A DNA stretch of 51,178 nucleotides, from the NCBI GenBank assembly GCA_947373495.1, contig CANBXZ010000007.1:1-51178 (forward strand), read 5' to 3'. This document shows positions 1 through 9,215 of the stretch, one piece after another; the stretch's first letter is position 1, and each line of letters opens with the position of its first letter. Made by a program: the position numbers and the translations under genes. Origin of the DNA: Acetobacteraceae bacterium (GTDB lineage: Bacteria > Pseudomonadota > Alphaproteobacteria > Acetobacterales > Acetobacteraceae). Under the pieces are notes generated by a model. It did not search any database, had not been told where the DNA came from, and saw only the letters and a list, made by a program, of their open reading frames with translations.

Positions 1-1
1 C

Positions 2-670
2 TCCATCGTCACCGCCGTGCGCCTCGGCCGCCGTGTGTTCGACAACCTGCGCAAGGCGATGGGCTTCATCGTCGCCATCCACATCCCCATTGCCGGCCTG
101 GCGCTGCTGCCGCTGATCTTCGGCCTGCCCGTGCTGTTCGGGCCGGTGCACATCGCCTTCCTGGAAATGGTGATCGACCCCGTCTGCACCCTGGTGTTCG
201 AGGCTGAGACCGAGGAGGAAAGCATCATGCAACGGCCGCCCCGCGACCCCGCGGCGCCGCTGTTTTCGCTCGGGCTGGTCGGCTGGAGCGTCCTGCAGGG
301 CCTGGTCGCACTGGGGTTGGTCACCTTCCTCTTCGTGGTGGCGCTGGAGCGCGGCATGCCGGAGACGGAAGCCCGCGCGCTGACCTTCTTTGCGCTGGTG
401 CTCAGCATTGTCGGTATGATTTTCGTGAATCGCTCCTTCAGCGCCTCCATCGTCACCGCGGTCCGCCGGCACACCACGGCGCTGCGCTGGGTGCTACTGG
501 TGGTGACGGTGATGCTGGCGGTCACGTTGCTGGTGCCCGTGGTGCGGCAGATGTTCCGCTTCGGGCCGCTGCACCTGGATGACATCGCCATCACCGTGGC
601 CGCCGGGCTGCTGACCATCGGCATCCTGGAAGCCATGAAGCCGCACTGGCGCCAGCGCCTCACCGCATGA
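2..670 (+). CDS. P-type cation-transporting ATPase, C-terminal part (5' truncated by window edge)
   Basis: The reading frame is open from the first bases of the window and ends at the TGA at 668-670, so only about the last 222 residues are present. They hold the C-terminal membrane domain: several hydrophobic helices (around window residues 20-45, 90-110, 120-140, 155-175, 190-205) and no ATP-binding or phosphorylation domain. The segment FLEMVIDPVCTLVFEAE matches the M6 helix region of type II/III P-type ATPases, where the Asp contributes to ion binding. It is followed by an IMQRPPRDP loop usual in this family. The transported ion cannot be deduced from this part; Ca2+, Mg2+ or H+ are possible. 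Family assignment is good, substrate unknown. Confidence 0.85.
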   Translation, partial: SIVTAVRLGRRVFDNLRKAMGFIVAIHIPIAGLALLPLIFGLPVLFGPVHIAFLEMVIDPVCTLVFEAETEEESIMQRPPRDPAAPLFSLGLVGWSVLQGLVALGLVTFLFVVALERGMPETEARALTFFALVLSIVGMIFVNRSFSASIVTAVRRHTTALRWVLLVVTVMLAVTLLVPVVRQMFRFGPLHLDDIAITVAAGLLTIGILEAMKPHWRQRLTA

Positions 671-738
671 CAGCGCCCTGGCTCGGCCTCGGCGTGGCGC
701 CCGGCATCGGGTTGCCGGTCGGCCCGGAGCGGGAGCGC

Positions 739-770
739 GGCAAGCCGGGATCAGCGCCTTCGGGCTTGCC
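739..770 (+). terminator. Putative intrinsic terminator hairpin after the ATPase gene
   Basis: GGCAAGCC (739-746) pairs perfectly with GGCTTGCC (763-770) across a 16-nt loop, about 70 bp past the ATPase stop. There is no T-run, so this is only a candidate. The rest of 671-918, between this gene and the convergent large gene, shows nothing I can call. Confidence 0.35.
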
Positions 771-918
771 TGCCCGCGGGGCGCCGTGGCGATGCAGCAG
801 GGGCGCACCTTCGCTACATCATCACGTTGACGGCGCGGTCCTGTCTCCGCGGCCACGTCGGCGGCCGGCGGCATTCAGCCTGATCTGCGAGGATACGACT
901 CCAGCGCCACTCCCCGCC

Positions 919-3900
919 TCAGGCGGCGATGTGCCACTCGGCCCCGGGATTACCGTAGCTCTGCGCGCCGAGGATGGCGTTGCCGTTCATCGTCCACAGG
1001 TACACCTCTCCGGTGCTGCTGTTGCGCCACAGCATGTCGGCCGTACCGTTGCCGTTGTAGTCCCCCAACGCGGCGATCGACCAGGCCATGCCGGGGTTGT
1101 CGACCGCCAGGTCGGCATGGCTGCCATCGGCGTTCATCTGCCATAGCCGCAGGTCGCCGGTGCTGGTGCTGCGCAGCAGGATATCGGCGCGGCTGTCGGC
1201 GTTGAAATCGGCCAGCCCGGCCACGCTCCAGTCGGTGCCGCCGCTACCGGCGGTCTCGATGCCCAGGTCCTGCTGCGCGGCGATGGCGGTACCATTCATG
1301 GTCCAGGCATAAAGATCGCCGGTGCCGCTGTTCTGGAACAGGATGCTCTCGCGACCCAGGCCCATCGGCGCGCCGACGGCAACGGGAACCCAGGGCGCCC
1401 CGACATAGGGGATACCACCGCTGTGGGCGGCGTCGATCATGGTGCCATCCATGGCGAACAGCCACAGCGTGTTGTCACCGGCGTGCTGCCAGACGATGTC
1501 AGCCTTGCCGTCGCCGGTGAAATCGCCGATGCCCAGCACGCTCCAACTGCCATCGACATTCGCCACCGGGCCACTGCCGGCCTGGATGGCGCTGCCGTTC
1601 ATCCGCCACATCCAGGTGGTGCCATCAGTGTGCCGCCAGAGCACGGCGGCATGGCCGTCGCCGAAGAAATCGCCGCTGCCGAGGATATTCCAGCCGGCGC
1701 CGGCGATGTTGCCAGCCTGGCTTGCGATGCTCCCACCCGCGCCCAGGTGCCATTGGTATTCAATGCCGCTGTCGCTGAGCCAGAGGATGTCGGAGGAGCC
1801 AGCCGCCTCGAAGTCGCGGGATGTCGGCAGGGACAGGGCCAGCGAGCCATCGGTGAAGCGTGCCTGCTGGATGTTGACGAGCGTGTCGGTGCCATCCGGT
1901 GTCACCGCGGTCCAACTGCCGTCGACATTGTGGGTGAACGCCACCTGAATCGCGGCGCAATGGAAGATCGCCTGGTTGGTGCCGGTGCCGCCATCCAGGG
2001 TGTTGTTGCCGCTGCCACCGTCCAGCGTATCGTTGCCGTCCAGCCCCTGCAGCGAGTCATCACCGACACCACCGGTCAGGCTGTTGTCCAGCGCATTGCC
2101 AATACCGGCGTGGGCGTTGCCGGTCAGGACCAACGCTTCGACATTCGCGGCCAGGGTGTGGTCGATGCTGGCCAGCACCGTGTCATTGCCCTGCGCGCTC
2201 AGCTCGGTCACCACGTCGCCGGCATTGTCCACCATATAGGTGTCGTTGCCCATGCCGCCCGCCATGGTGTCGGCGGCCGCACCGCCATCCAGGCTGTCAT
2301 TGCCACCATTGCCGACCAGGCTGTTGGCGATGTCGCCGCCGACCAGCGTGTCGTTGCCCTCGCCACCCCAGGCGTTCTCGATCGTCGTCATCGTCGCCGC
2401 GGTCAGGCCGGCGTTCAGCGCGGCGATGATGTTGGAGCTGTTCGCGGTCAGCGTCACTTCGGCGCCGCGGCCCAGCTGCGTCACCAGATCCCGGTAGGTC
2501 GCGTCGTAGCCCCCGGCGATGCAGAAGATCGGGATGATGTTGGCCGCTTCCAGCGCCAGCTTCACCTGGGTGATGAGGGGGTAGTCCTCGCCGGTGCCTG
2601 GCGGCGTGCCATCCATGATGCCGTCGCCGTTGTTCGGCGTTGCAATGCCAGCCGCGGCGCCGTCGCCAGCCATGTGGAACGGAGCATCGGTGAACAGCAC
2701 GACGAAGCGGGCGGCGTTGGCGCGGTAGCCGACATCGCCGCTGTGCAGCGCCAACTGCATCAGCGCCTCGATCTGCGCCTCCGGCCCGTCATTGCCGTTG
2801 TTGGCGACCATGGCGGTGTAGGCGTTGGTCAGTGCCGTGGTGTCGATAGAGAGTGCCAGCTGCTGCTGGTACACCCAGTCGTCCGGCGCGCCGAAGCCGC
2901 CGATGGGCTTGTCGCGGAAGGTGGAAACGCCGAAGACCGCATTGCCCTGCACCGCCTGCAGCGCGGTGACGATCTGCGGCACCAGGCCACGCACCGTGAT
3001 GATGTCGTCGGCGAAGGAGCCGGTGAGGTCCTGCAGGAACTGTACGTCCAGCGGCGCCGCGGTGGTGCCGCCCGCACCGAACTCCACGATCCTGCCCTCA
3101 ACCTCGGAGGCGGTCCTCTCCGAGAGGTCCAGCCGCGTATCCCCGGTGGCCTGGCTGGCGTCCAGCGTATCGTTGCCCAGGAAATCCTCGACCCGGGCAG
3201 CTCCCCCCACGAGCACGTAGCGGTCATCGCCGCTGCCGCCATCCATGGTGGAAGCGCCACTGCTGGCCACCAGCACGTCATTGCCATCCCCGCCCAGCAA
3301 CGTGTCCTGGCCGCCGCCGCCATCCAGCGTGTCGTCGCTGCTGCTGCCGCTCAGCTGGTTGTTGCCGGCATTGCCCGTCAGGGCATGGGCGCCGCCGAGC
3401 AGCTGCACCGCCTCGATATTGTCCGCCAGGGTCCAATCGGTGGTGACGATCACCGTGTCGAAGCCGCCGGTGCCGGTCTCCACCACCACGTCGCTGGGGC
3501 TGCGGATGATGTATGTGTCGTTGCCATCGCCGCCGACCAGGCTGTCGCCGCCGCCATTGCCGTCGATGGTATCGCTGCCGGCGCCACCCAGCAGCGTATC
3601 GGCGCCGCTGCTGCCCAGCAGGCTGTTGTCCAGCGCATTGCCGCTGCCGACATGGCCGGCCGCGGTCATCACCAGACCTTCGACATTGTCGGCCAGCGTA
3701 ATGTCGATGCTGGCCATGACCGTGTCATTGCCGGCACCGGCGGCCTCGGTCACCACGTCGCCGGCATTGTCCACCACATAGGTGTCGTGGCCGGCGCCGC
3801 CCGCCATGCTGTCGGCCCCGCTGCCGCCATCCAGCTTGTCGTTGCCGGTATTGCCCAGCAGGGTATCCGCGCCAACCGCGCCGGCCAGGCTGTCACCGCC

Positions 3901-6738
3901 CGCGGCCGCCATCAGCAGGTTGTCGCCGGCATTGCCGGTGCCGAGATGCCCGGCCGCGGTCAGCACCAGGACTTCCACATCATCGGCCAGGGTGATGTCG
4001 ATGCTGGCCTGCACGGTGTCGGTGCCGCCGGCCGCGCCTTCGCCGACCAGGTCGCCGGCGTTGTCCACCACATAGGTGTCGTTGCCCGCGCCGCCCGCCA
4101 TGCTGTCGGCACCGCTGCCGCCGTCCAGGCTGTCATTCCCGCTGCCACCCAGCAGCGTGTCGTTGCCGGCAACGCCAGAGAGCGTGTCGCCCAGGTCGTT
4201 CGCCGCCAGCACGTTGTCCAGCGCGTTGCCGGTGCCGGCATGCGCGGTGCCGGTCAGCAGCAACGCCTCGACATTCACCGCCAGCGTAACGTCGATACTG
4301 GCCAGTACCGTGTCGTTGCCGCCGCCCAAGGCTTCACTGACCACGTCGCCGGCATTCTCCACCACATAGGTGTCGTTGCCGGCGCCACCCGCCATGCTGT
4401 CGGCACCGGTACCGCCATCCAGGCTGTCATTGCCGGTGCTGCCCAGCAGCGTGTCGGTGCCGGCCAGGCCGAGCAGCGTGCTGTCCGTGGTGTTGGCGAG
4501 CAGCGTATTCGCCAGTTCATTGCCGGTACCGCTCTGGGCGGCACCGGTCAGCACCAGGCCCTCCACATTGGCGCCCAGGGTGTAGTCCAGCGCGGCGCGC
4601 ACCGTGTCGGTGCCGCCTCCCAAGGCTTCGCCGACCAGGTCGCCAGCGTTGTCCACCACATAGGTGTCGCTGCCTGCGTCGCCCGCCATGCTGTCCGCGC
4701 CGCTACCGCCGTCCAGGCTGTCATTGCCGGAGCTGCCCAGCAGCGTGTCATTGCCGGCCATGCCCATCAGCGTATTGGCACCGCTGCTGGCGGTCAGGCC
4801 GTTGTCCAACTCGTTGCCGGTGCCGGCATGGGCGGTGCCGGTCAGCACCAGCCCTTCGAGGTTGGCGCCCAGCGTGTAGGTGATGCCGGCCAGCACCGTA
4901 TCGACGCCCGCGTCGGCGGCCTCGGTCACCACGTCGCCGGCATTGTCCACCACGTAGCTGTCGTTGCCGGAGCCGGCCGCCATGGTGTCGGCGTCGGTGC
5001 CGCCGTCCAGGCTGTCATTGCCGGTGCCGCCGATCAGGCTGTCCGTGCCCGCGCCACCCAGCAGGGTGTTGTCGCCGCTGCCGGCATCCACCGTATCATT
5101 GCCGCTGCCGGCATCCACACTGTCATCGCCACCGGCGGCGCTGATGCTGTCGTCGCCGCCCAGGCCATGGATGCTGTCGGCCGCATCACCGATCAGGTGC
5201 AGCCCACCGAAGCCGGCCCCCATGGTGTCGTCGCCGTTGGTCCCATAGATGTTCGGGTCGGACTGCCAGCTGGCAGGGTCGAAGACGATGTTGACGGCCT
5301 CACCGGCCGCGCCGGGCGAACCGATCAGCAGGTCCGGATTGCCGTCGTGGTTCACGTCGCCGGCCAGGGCGACGGAGGCACCGGTCATGCTGCCAGCGGC
5401 ACCGACGATCTTGGCGCCACCGATGCCCTCGGCGACCAGGGAGAGGTCCACATTGGTATTGCCACCGCCCCAGACCACATAGACCGCGCCAGCGTTGGTG
5501 CCGCCTTCGGCATTGCCCGGGGTGCCAACCACCAGGTCGGCGACGCCATCATGGTTGAAATCGGCACCACCGGTGATGGACATGCCGACCAGGTCGCCCG
5601 CGACCTCGGGGCTGATCATGTAGCCGCCATGGCCGGCGGCGATATCGCTCAGCAGCACTTCGGTCGTGCTGGCCTTGCCGAAGACCACATAGGCATGGTC
5701 GCCCATGGGGGCGCCCAACAGGATATCGGCCAGGCCGTCGCCATTCACGTCGCCGATGCTGCCGACCGCCGCGCCGACATGGTCGCCGGCCTGGCCGGTG
5801 ATGCGGAAGCCGCCCGTGCCGGCCGCAATGGTGGCCAGGGAGACCTCGGTACCCGTGGACTTGCCGAACACGACATAGGCGGCGCCGGCATCCAGCCCAC
5901 CGGCGGCATTGCCCGGGGCGCCGACCAGTATCTCGCCGAGGCCGTCGCCGTTCAGGTCCGCCAGCGTGCCCAAGGCGGTGCCGGCCGCATCGCCAGCCGC
6001 CTCGCCCGTGATGCGGAAGCCGCCGCTACCGGCGGCGACGCTCGTGAGGTTGCTTGCGGCATCGGAGGCCTTGCCCCAGACAACATAGGCGGCGCCGGCA
6101 TCCAGCCCACCCGCGTCATTGCCGGCAGCCCCGACCAGCACTTCCGCCAGATGCGAGACATCGCCATTCAGGTCGGCAATCGAGGCCAGGGCGGCGCCGG
6201 CGTGGTCGCCCGCGGCTTCCCCCTTGATGATGTAGCCAATGCCGTTGCCTGCGCCGCTGGCGGCGTCCAGCAGGTCGATGCCGCCGGCCACGCCCTGGCC
6301 CCACACCACGAAGGCAGCGCCGGCATCGACCTTGATGCCGTTTTCCATCAGCGGCGCACCGACCAGGATTTCCGCCCGGCCATCACCGTTCAGGTCGGTG
6401 ATGCTCCCGACCGCGGCGCCGGCATTGTCGCCAGCATTGCCGCCATCGATGATGATCTCGCTGGTGGTGTCGCCCAGCGCACCGCTGGTGCCGGCCATGG
6501 CTGAGCCGAAGGTGACATAGACCCGGCCGGCGTCCGTCGCCTTGTCGTCGCTGCCAGGAGAGCCGGTGATGACTTCGGGCAACAGGTCGCCGTTCAGGTC
6601 GGCAATGGACGCAACCCAGGTGCTGCCCGTGGTGCCGTCGGCGGCAGGAGCGAAGTCATTCGGCGCTTCCGGCGTATAGCGATAACCGCCGTTGACCAGG
6701 ATGGTGGCCAGGTAAAGCTTGGTCACAGGAATCGCCAT
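919..6738 (-). CDS. Giant integrin-like RTX/FG-GAP repeat protein with VWA (I-like) domain
   Basis: This is a 1,939-residue, Asp/Gly/Ala-rich protein with no Sec signal, which suggests type I secretion; no transporter is in the window. The start is ATG at 6738 (MAIPVTKLY), preceded by an AGGG motif; an in-frame Met 36 codons upstream is less likely. Residues 1-495 hold seven FG-GAP repeats, each with a Ca2+-loop motif such as DLNGDG or DVNGDG followed by a GAP/GSP-like motif, as in a seven-bladed integrin-alpha propeller. Residues ~500-1220 are RTX-like GGxGNDxL repeats in ~98-residue modules containing [10 protein letters not shown]. Residues ~1225-1450 form a VWA domain resembling integrin beta-[10 protein letters not shown] at D1237, FRDKP, NDGPE and FTDAPFH, then AGI..PN, DYP and NIIPIF. 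One further RTX module follows (~1455-1600), then FG-GAP/VCBS-like repeats (~1641-1939). A role in adhesion or surface Ca2+ binding is inference. Confidence 0.9.
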   Translation of the reverse strand: MAIPVTKLYLATILVNGGYRYTPEAPNDFAPAADGTTGSTWVASIADLNGDLLPEVITGSPGSDDKATDAGRVYVTFGSAMAGTSGALGDTTSEIIIDGGNAGDNAGAAVGSITDLNGDGRAEILVGAPLMENGIKVDAGAAFVVWGQGVAGGIDLLDAASGAGNGIGYIIKGEAAGDHAGAALASIADLNGDVSHLAEVLVGAAGNDAGGLDAGAAYVVWGKASDAASNLTSVAAGSGGFRITGEAAGDAAGTALGTLADLNGDGLGEILVGAPGNAAGGLDAGAAYVVFGKSTGTEVSLATIAAGTGGFRITGQAGDHVGAAVGSIGDVNGDGLADILLGAPMGDHAYVVFGKASTTEVLLSDIAAGHGGYMISPEVAGDLVGMSITGGADFNHDGVADLVVGTPGNAEGGTNAGAVYVVWGGGNTNVDLSLVAEGIGGAKIVGAAGSMTGASVALAGDVNHDGNPDLLIGSPGAAGEAVNIVFDPASWQSDPNIYGTNGDDTMGAGFGGLHLIGDAADSIHGLGGDDSISAAGGDDSVDAGSGNDTVDAGSGDNTLLGGAGTDSLIGGTGNDSLDGGTDADTMAAGSGNDSYVVDNAGDVVTEAADAGVDTVLAGITYTLGANLEGLVLTGTAHAGTGNELDNGLTASSGANTLMGMAGNDTLLGSSGNDSLDGGSGADSMAGDAGSDTYVVDNAGDLVGEALGGGTDTVRAALDYTLGANVEGLVLTGAAQSGTGNELANTLLANTTDSTLLGLAGTDTLLGSTGNDSLDGGTGADSMAGGAGNDTYVVENAGDVVSEALGGGNDTVLASIDVTLAVNVEALLLTGTAHAGTGNALDNVLAANDLGDTLSGVAGNDTLLGGSGNDSLDGGSGADSMAGGAGNDTYVVDNAGDLVGEGAAGGTDTVQASIDITLADDVEVLVLTAAGHLGTGNAGDNLLMAAAGGDSLAGAVGADTLLGNTGNDKLDGGSGADSMAGGAGHDTYVVDNAGDVVTEAAGAGNDTVMASIDITLADNVEGLVMTAAGHVGSGNALDNSLLGSSGADTLLGGAGSDTIDGNGGGDSLVGGDGNDTYIIRSPSDVVVETGTGGFDTVIVTTDWTLADNIEAVQLLGGAHALTGNAGNNQLSGSSSDDTLDGGGGQDTLLGGDGNDVLVASSGASTMDGGSGDDRYVLVGGAARVEDFLGNDTLDASQATGDTRLDLSERTASEVEGRIVEFGAGGTTAAPLDVQFLQDLTGSFADDIITVRGLVPQIVTALQAVQGNAVFGVSTFRDKPIGGFGAPDDWVYQQQLALSIDTTALTNAYTAMVANNGNDGPEAQIEALMQLALHSGDVGYRANAARFVVLFTDAPFHMAGDGAAAGIATPNNGDGIMDGTPPGTGEDYPLITQVKLALEAANIIPIFCIAGGYDATYRDLVTQLGRGAEVTLTANSSNIIAALNAGLTAATMTTIENAWGGEGNDTLVGGDIANSLVGNGGNDSLDGGAAADTMAGGMGNDTYMVDNAGDVVTELSAQGNDTVLASIDHTLAANVEALVLTGNAHAGIGNALDNSLTGGVGDDSLQGLDGNDTLDGGSGNNTLDGGTGTNQAIFHCAAIQVAFTHNVDGSWTAVTPDGTDTLVNIQQARFTDGSLALSLPTSRDFEAAGSSDILWLSDSGIEYQWHLGAGGSIASQAGNIAGAGWNILGSGDFFGDGHAAVLWRHTDGTTWMWRMNGSAIQAGSGPVANVDGSWSVLGIGDFTGDGKADIVWQHAGDNTLWLFAMDGTMIDAAHSGGIPYVGAPWVPVAVGAPMGLGRESILFQNSGTGDLYAWTMNGTAIAAQQDLGIETAGSGGTDWSVAGLADFNADSRADILLRSTSTGDLRLWQMNADGSHADLAVDNPGMAWSIAALGDYNGNGTADMLWRNSSTGEVYLWTMNGNAILGAQSYGNPGAEWHIAA
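3771..5240 (-). repeat. 294-bp tandem repeats encoding RTX modules
   Basis: Near-identical blocks recur with an exact 294-bp (98-codon) period. The marker CCACCACATA or a one-base variant starts at 3771, 4065, 4359, 4653 and 4947. Each unit encodes one RTX-like module (AGNDTLLG...NDSLDGG...[10 protein letters not shown]...TLxxNVE...GTGN). A shorter diverged module precedes the VWA insertion, and another lies beyond it near 2230. Copy number could vary by recombination. Confidence 0.9.
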
Positions 6739-6819
6739 GGCGCACCACCCTACTGATTGGGCGCATGGTGCAAACAGCTCTGGCTCGCTCCCCATGCTTG
6801 GCCGGGAAGTAGCAGCGCC

Positions 6820-6837
6820 ACCTGACGCAGACCTGAC
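6820..6837 (-). promoter_or_regulatory. Direct repeat, candidate OmpR-family response-regulator site
   Basis: ACCTGAC occurs at 6820-6826 and again at 6831-6837, an 11-bp period that suits a tandem OmpR/PhoB-type DNA-binding dimer. It lies about 82-100 bp upstream of the large gene's start and downstream of the kinase gene. On the minus strand a TTGACG hexamer (-35-like) is nearby, inside an AT-rich stretch (about 6840-6870). Binding by the adjacent regulator is inference. Confidence 0.4.
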
Positions 6838-6865
6838 TAACGTCAACTTTAGGTTAATTTACCTG

Positions 6866-8239
6866 TTATTTCAGCTCGTGATCGGGTGATGGCTCCGGGA
6901 ACTCCAGGACCGCCTCAAAACCCGTCATCATACCTCTGGCCGGCGAATGCAGGTGCAGCGTCCCGCCGAGTTGCCGGATGATGGTCTCCACGATGGCCAG
7001 CCCCAGCCCGCTGCCGGGCCGGTTGTCGTCCAGCCGGCGGAAGCGTTCGGTCAGCGTGGCCAGTTCGGCCGGCTCCACCAGCGGGCTGTCATTGCTGACA
7101 CTGAGCACCCGGCCGGGACCGAGCCGCAGCAGGATGACGCCATCCGGCGTGCCATGGAGCAGGGCGTTGTCCAGCAGGTTGCGGATGGCGATACCCAGGG
7201 TGTCGAGGTCCGCCCGCACGATGAAGCTGGCGGCGCCCCCGGTTTCCAGCCGTACACGTCCGGCATGGCCGGCCTGGCGGTCGGCATCCGCCGCCAGCAT
7301 CGCCACCAGCGGCAGCGCGTCCAGGGTATCGCTTGCCATGGCCACGCCTGCATCGGCCCGGCTGAGTTGCAACAACCGCTCCGCCAGGTGGGACATGCGC
7401 CGCAGCTCGGCCACAATCGCCAGGGCACGCCGACCCAGCGGGGTCGCCTCGCCCAGATGAGCGGCCAGCAGCTGGGTCTGCGCCATGGCGGCGGCCACGG
7501 GGGTACGCAGTTCATGGGCGCTGTTGGCGGCGAAGCTGCGTTCGCTCTCCATCGCCTGGGCCAGGCGATGCAGCAGCAGGTTCACATCGGCGACCATTCT
7601 GCCCAGTTCTTCCGGCAGGCTGGAAACCGGCAGCGGCTTCAGGTTGCTGCGGCTACGGCCGGCAATCTCCCGTTGCAGGGCCAGAAGTGGCGCCAGCCCG
7701 TGCCGAACCGAGCGGCGGATGAACCAGATCGCCACCGGTACCAGGCCGCCCAGCGGCAGCAGCAGCAGCAGGATGGTATGGATGATGGGCTCGGTCCGGT
7801 GACCCGCCGGTTCGGCAATCTCGATGGCGTGCCGCCCGTCGACCGAAAGTTCGGAATAGACTCGCCGGCCCAGCGGGTCCCAGGCAAAGCCGGTGGCCAC
7901 CGGGAGCACGAAGGCCTGCATCGGCGCCTGGTGGGACCGTAGCTGCACCTGACCATCCAGGCTCAGTATTTGATAGGTGATGTATTCGTCATGCGGCACG
8001 GCGGGCAGCGTCGGCGGGGTGGCGCTGGCGGGAGCAGCCTTCAGTGCCACGCCGTAGTCGGCCAGGATGCTCGGCAGCAGGTGCTGCGCGGTTTCCTGCA
8101 ATACGCTGTCGAACTCCTCATGCAGTTTGAAGCGAACGGCCAGAACCGCCAAAGCCGCGGCAGCCAGCCAGCTGAGGATGATGCCCAGCGCGAGTGAGCG
8201 GATCAAACGGCCGCGCAGGGTCCAGCCACTCGCCTTCAT
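6866..8239 (-). CDS. Sensor histidine kinase (QseC/PmrB-like)
   Basis: This 457-residue inner-membrane two-component kinase has a first transmembrane helix at residues ~15-36, a short periplasmic region (~37-152), a second helix (~153-174), a HAMP-like linker and a HisKA domain with phospho-acceptor H242 in the motif SAHELRTP. The ATPase domain follows, with N-box NLLDNALLHG and G-box GSGLGLAIVE. The start ATG at 8239 overlaps the regulator's stop as ATGA, so the pair is translationally coupled. Length and order match the QseC/PmrB class. The stimulus is unknown; the gene immediately downstream is the giant repeat protein, a plausible target or co-transcribed partner. Confidence 0.93.
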   Translation of the reverse strand: MKASGWTLRGRLIRSLALGIILSWLAAAALAVLAVRFKLHEEFDSVLQETAQHLLPSILADYGVALKAAPASATPPTLPAVPHDEYITYQILSLDGQVQLRSHQAPMQAFVLPVATGFAWDPLGRRVYSELSVDGRHAIEIAEPAGHRTEPIIHTILLLLLPLGGLVPVAIWFIRRSVRHGLAPLLALQREIAGRSRSNLKPLPVSSLPEELGRMVADVNLLLHRLAQAMESERSFAANSAHELRTPVAAAMAQTQLLAAHLGEATPLGRRALAIVAELRRMSHLAERLLQLSRADAGVAMASDTLDALPLVAMLAADADRQAGHAGRVRLETGGAASFIVRADLDTLGIAIRNLLDNALLHGTPDGVILLRLGPGRVLSVSNDSPLVEPAELATLTERFRRLDDNRPGSGLGLAIVETIIRQLGGTLHLHSPARGMMTGFEAVLEFPEPSPDHELK

Positions 8240-8892
8240 GGCCGCAACCGATAGCCGACGCCACGGAGCGTCTCGATCACCGCGTGCCCCAGCTTGCGAC
8301 GGATGCGGCTGACATAGACCTCCAGCGCATTGCCGCTGGAATCCACCGCCATCGGGCCGATCGTTTCCTCGATATGCTCGCGTGGCACCACGGTGCCGGG
8401 GCGGCGGGCCAGCAGTTCCAGCAATGCCCATTCCCGCGCGGTCAACGCCACCGCCGCACCATGGCGCTGCGCCACCCGGCCGGCAAAATCGAGCGAGACC
8501 GCCCCATTGTCGCAGACCACCGCCTGCTCGCCGAAGCTGCGGCGGGCCACCGCCCGGGTGCGGGCAGCCAACTCGGCCAGGTCGAACGGCTTGACCAGAT
8601 AGTCATCAGCCCCGGCGTTCAGCCCGGCGATACGGTCGCTGATCTGGTCTCGCGCCGTCAGGATGATGACGGGCCGACGGTCGCCACGGTTGCGCATGGC
8701 GCGCAGCAAATCCAGGCCGGAGCCATCCGGCAGCCGCAGGTCGAGCAGCAGCAGGTCCGGGTTGCCGCCAACCAGGCGTTCGGCGGCGTCGGCCACGCTG
8801 CGGGCCCAGGTGACCTGGTGGCCGGACAGGGTCAAGTGTTCCTGCACGGAGCGGCCCAGCCCAGGATCATCCTCAAGCAGGAGGATTTTCAA
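8236..8892 (-). CDS. OmpR-family response regulator
   Basis: A receiver domain (residues ~1-115) carries the acidic pair E8/D9, phospho-acceptor D51 (LLLLDLRLPDG) and K101 (VKPF). A winged-helix DNA-binding domain follows, with the typical ending VYVSRIRRKLG...LRGVGYRLRP. The start is placed at TTG 8892 because LKILLLEDD aligns with the usual MKILLVEDD beginning. An in-frame ATG at 8928 would add 12 residues. Neither has a strong ribosome-binding site. It forms an operon with the kinase whose ATG overlaps its TGA. Confidence 0.93.
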   Translation of the reverse strand: MKILLLEDDPGLGRSVQEHLTLSGHQVTWARSVADAAERLVGGNPDLLLLDLRLPDGSGLDLLRAMRNRGDRRPVIILTARDQISDRIAGLNAGADDYLVKPFDLAELAARTRAVARRSFGEQAVVCDNGAVSLDFAGRVAQRHGAAVALTAREWALLELLARRPGTVVPREHIEETIGPMAVDSSGNALEVYVSRIRRKLGHAVIETLRGVGYRLRP

Positions 8893-9215
8893 TCCGGCAC
8901 CGTTCCAGGCTCCGCAATGGGATGGCATTGTTCTGCCATAGCAGGTTCGGTTGCCGCTTGGAACGAGGCCACGGTCCGGCGCATGCTCAGGCATGGCATC
9001 GGCGCCCATGGCCGGCGCCCGCTCCGCAGCGCCACGTGCCGGAGGCCAGGGTCGATGGGCCGAGCGTCGTCCCGGGCCAGGTGAAGGCCGCGGCGCTGCC
9101 AGCACCAGGCGGCCGCGGCGCGGCTGGCGGCAGAGAGAGCCCGGGCCTTCACCAGCGGGCGATGGCCTGCCTGCCGGCACGCCGATTGCTGCAATGCGGC
9201 CAAGCCACACCGGAC
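8893..9215. other. Intergenic region between divergent regulator and OpgC-like genes
   Basis: These ~320 bases should hold the promoters of the two-component operon (leftward) and the OpgC-like gene (rightward). Open frames here are GC-rich shadows without recognisable protein. I see no convincing operator or RNA structure. Confidence 0.5.

Noticed and set aside
1423-6504. A 1,693-codon open frame on the plus strand opposite the giant gene
   Set aside because: It is the antisense shadow of the repetitive, GC-rich giant gene. Its translation is low-complexity and matches no family, while the minus strand shows FG-GAP, RTX and VWA domains.
919-6738. Calling the giant protein a haemolysin or RTX toxin
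   Set aside because: RTX-like repeats alone do not indicate a toxin. There is no pore-forming or enzymatic toxin domain and no acyltransferase or T1SS genes nearby.
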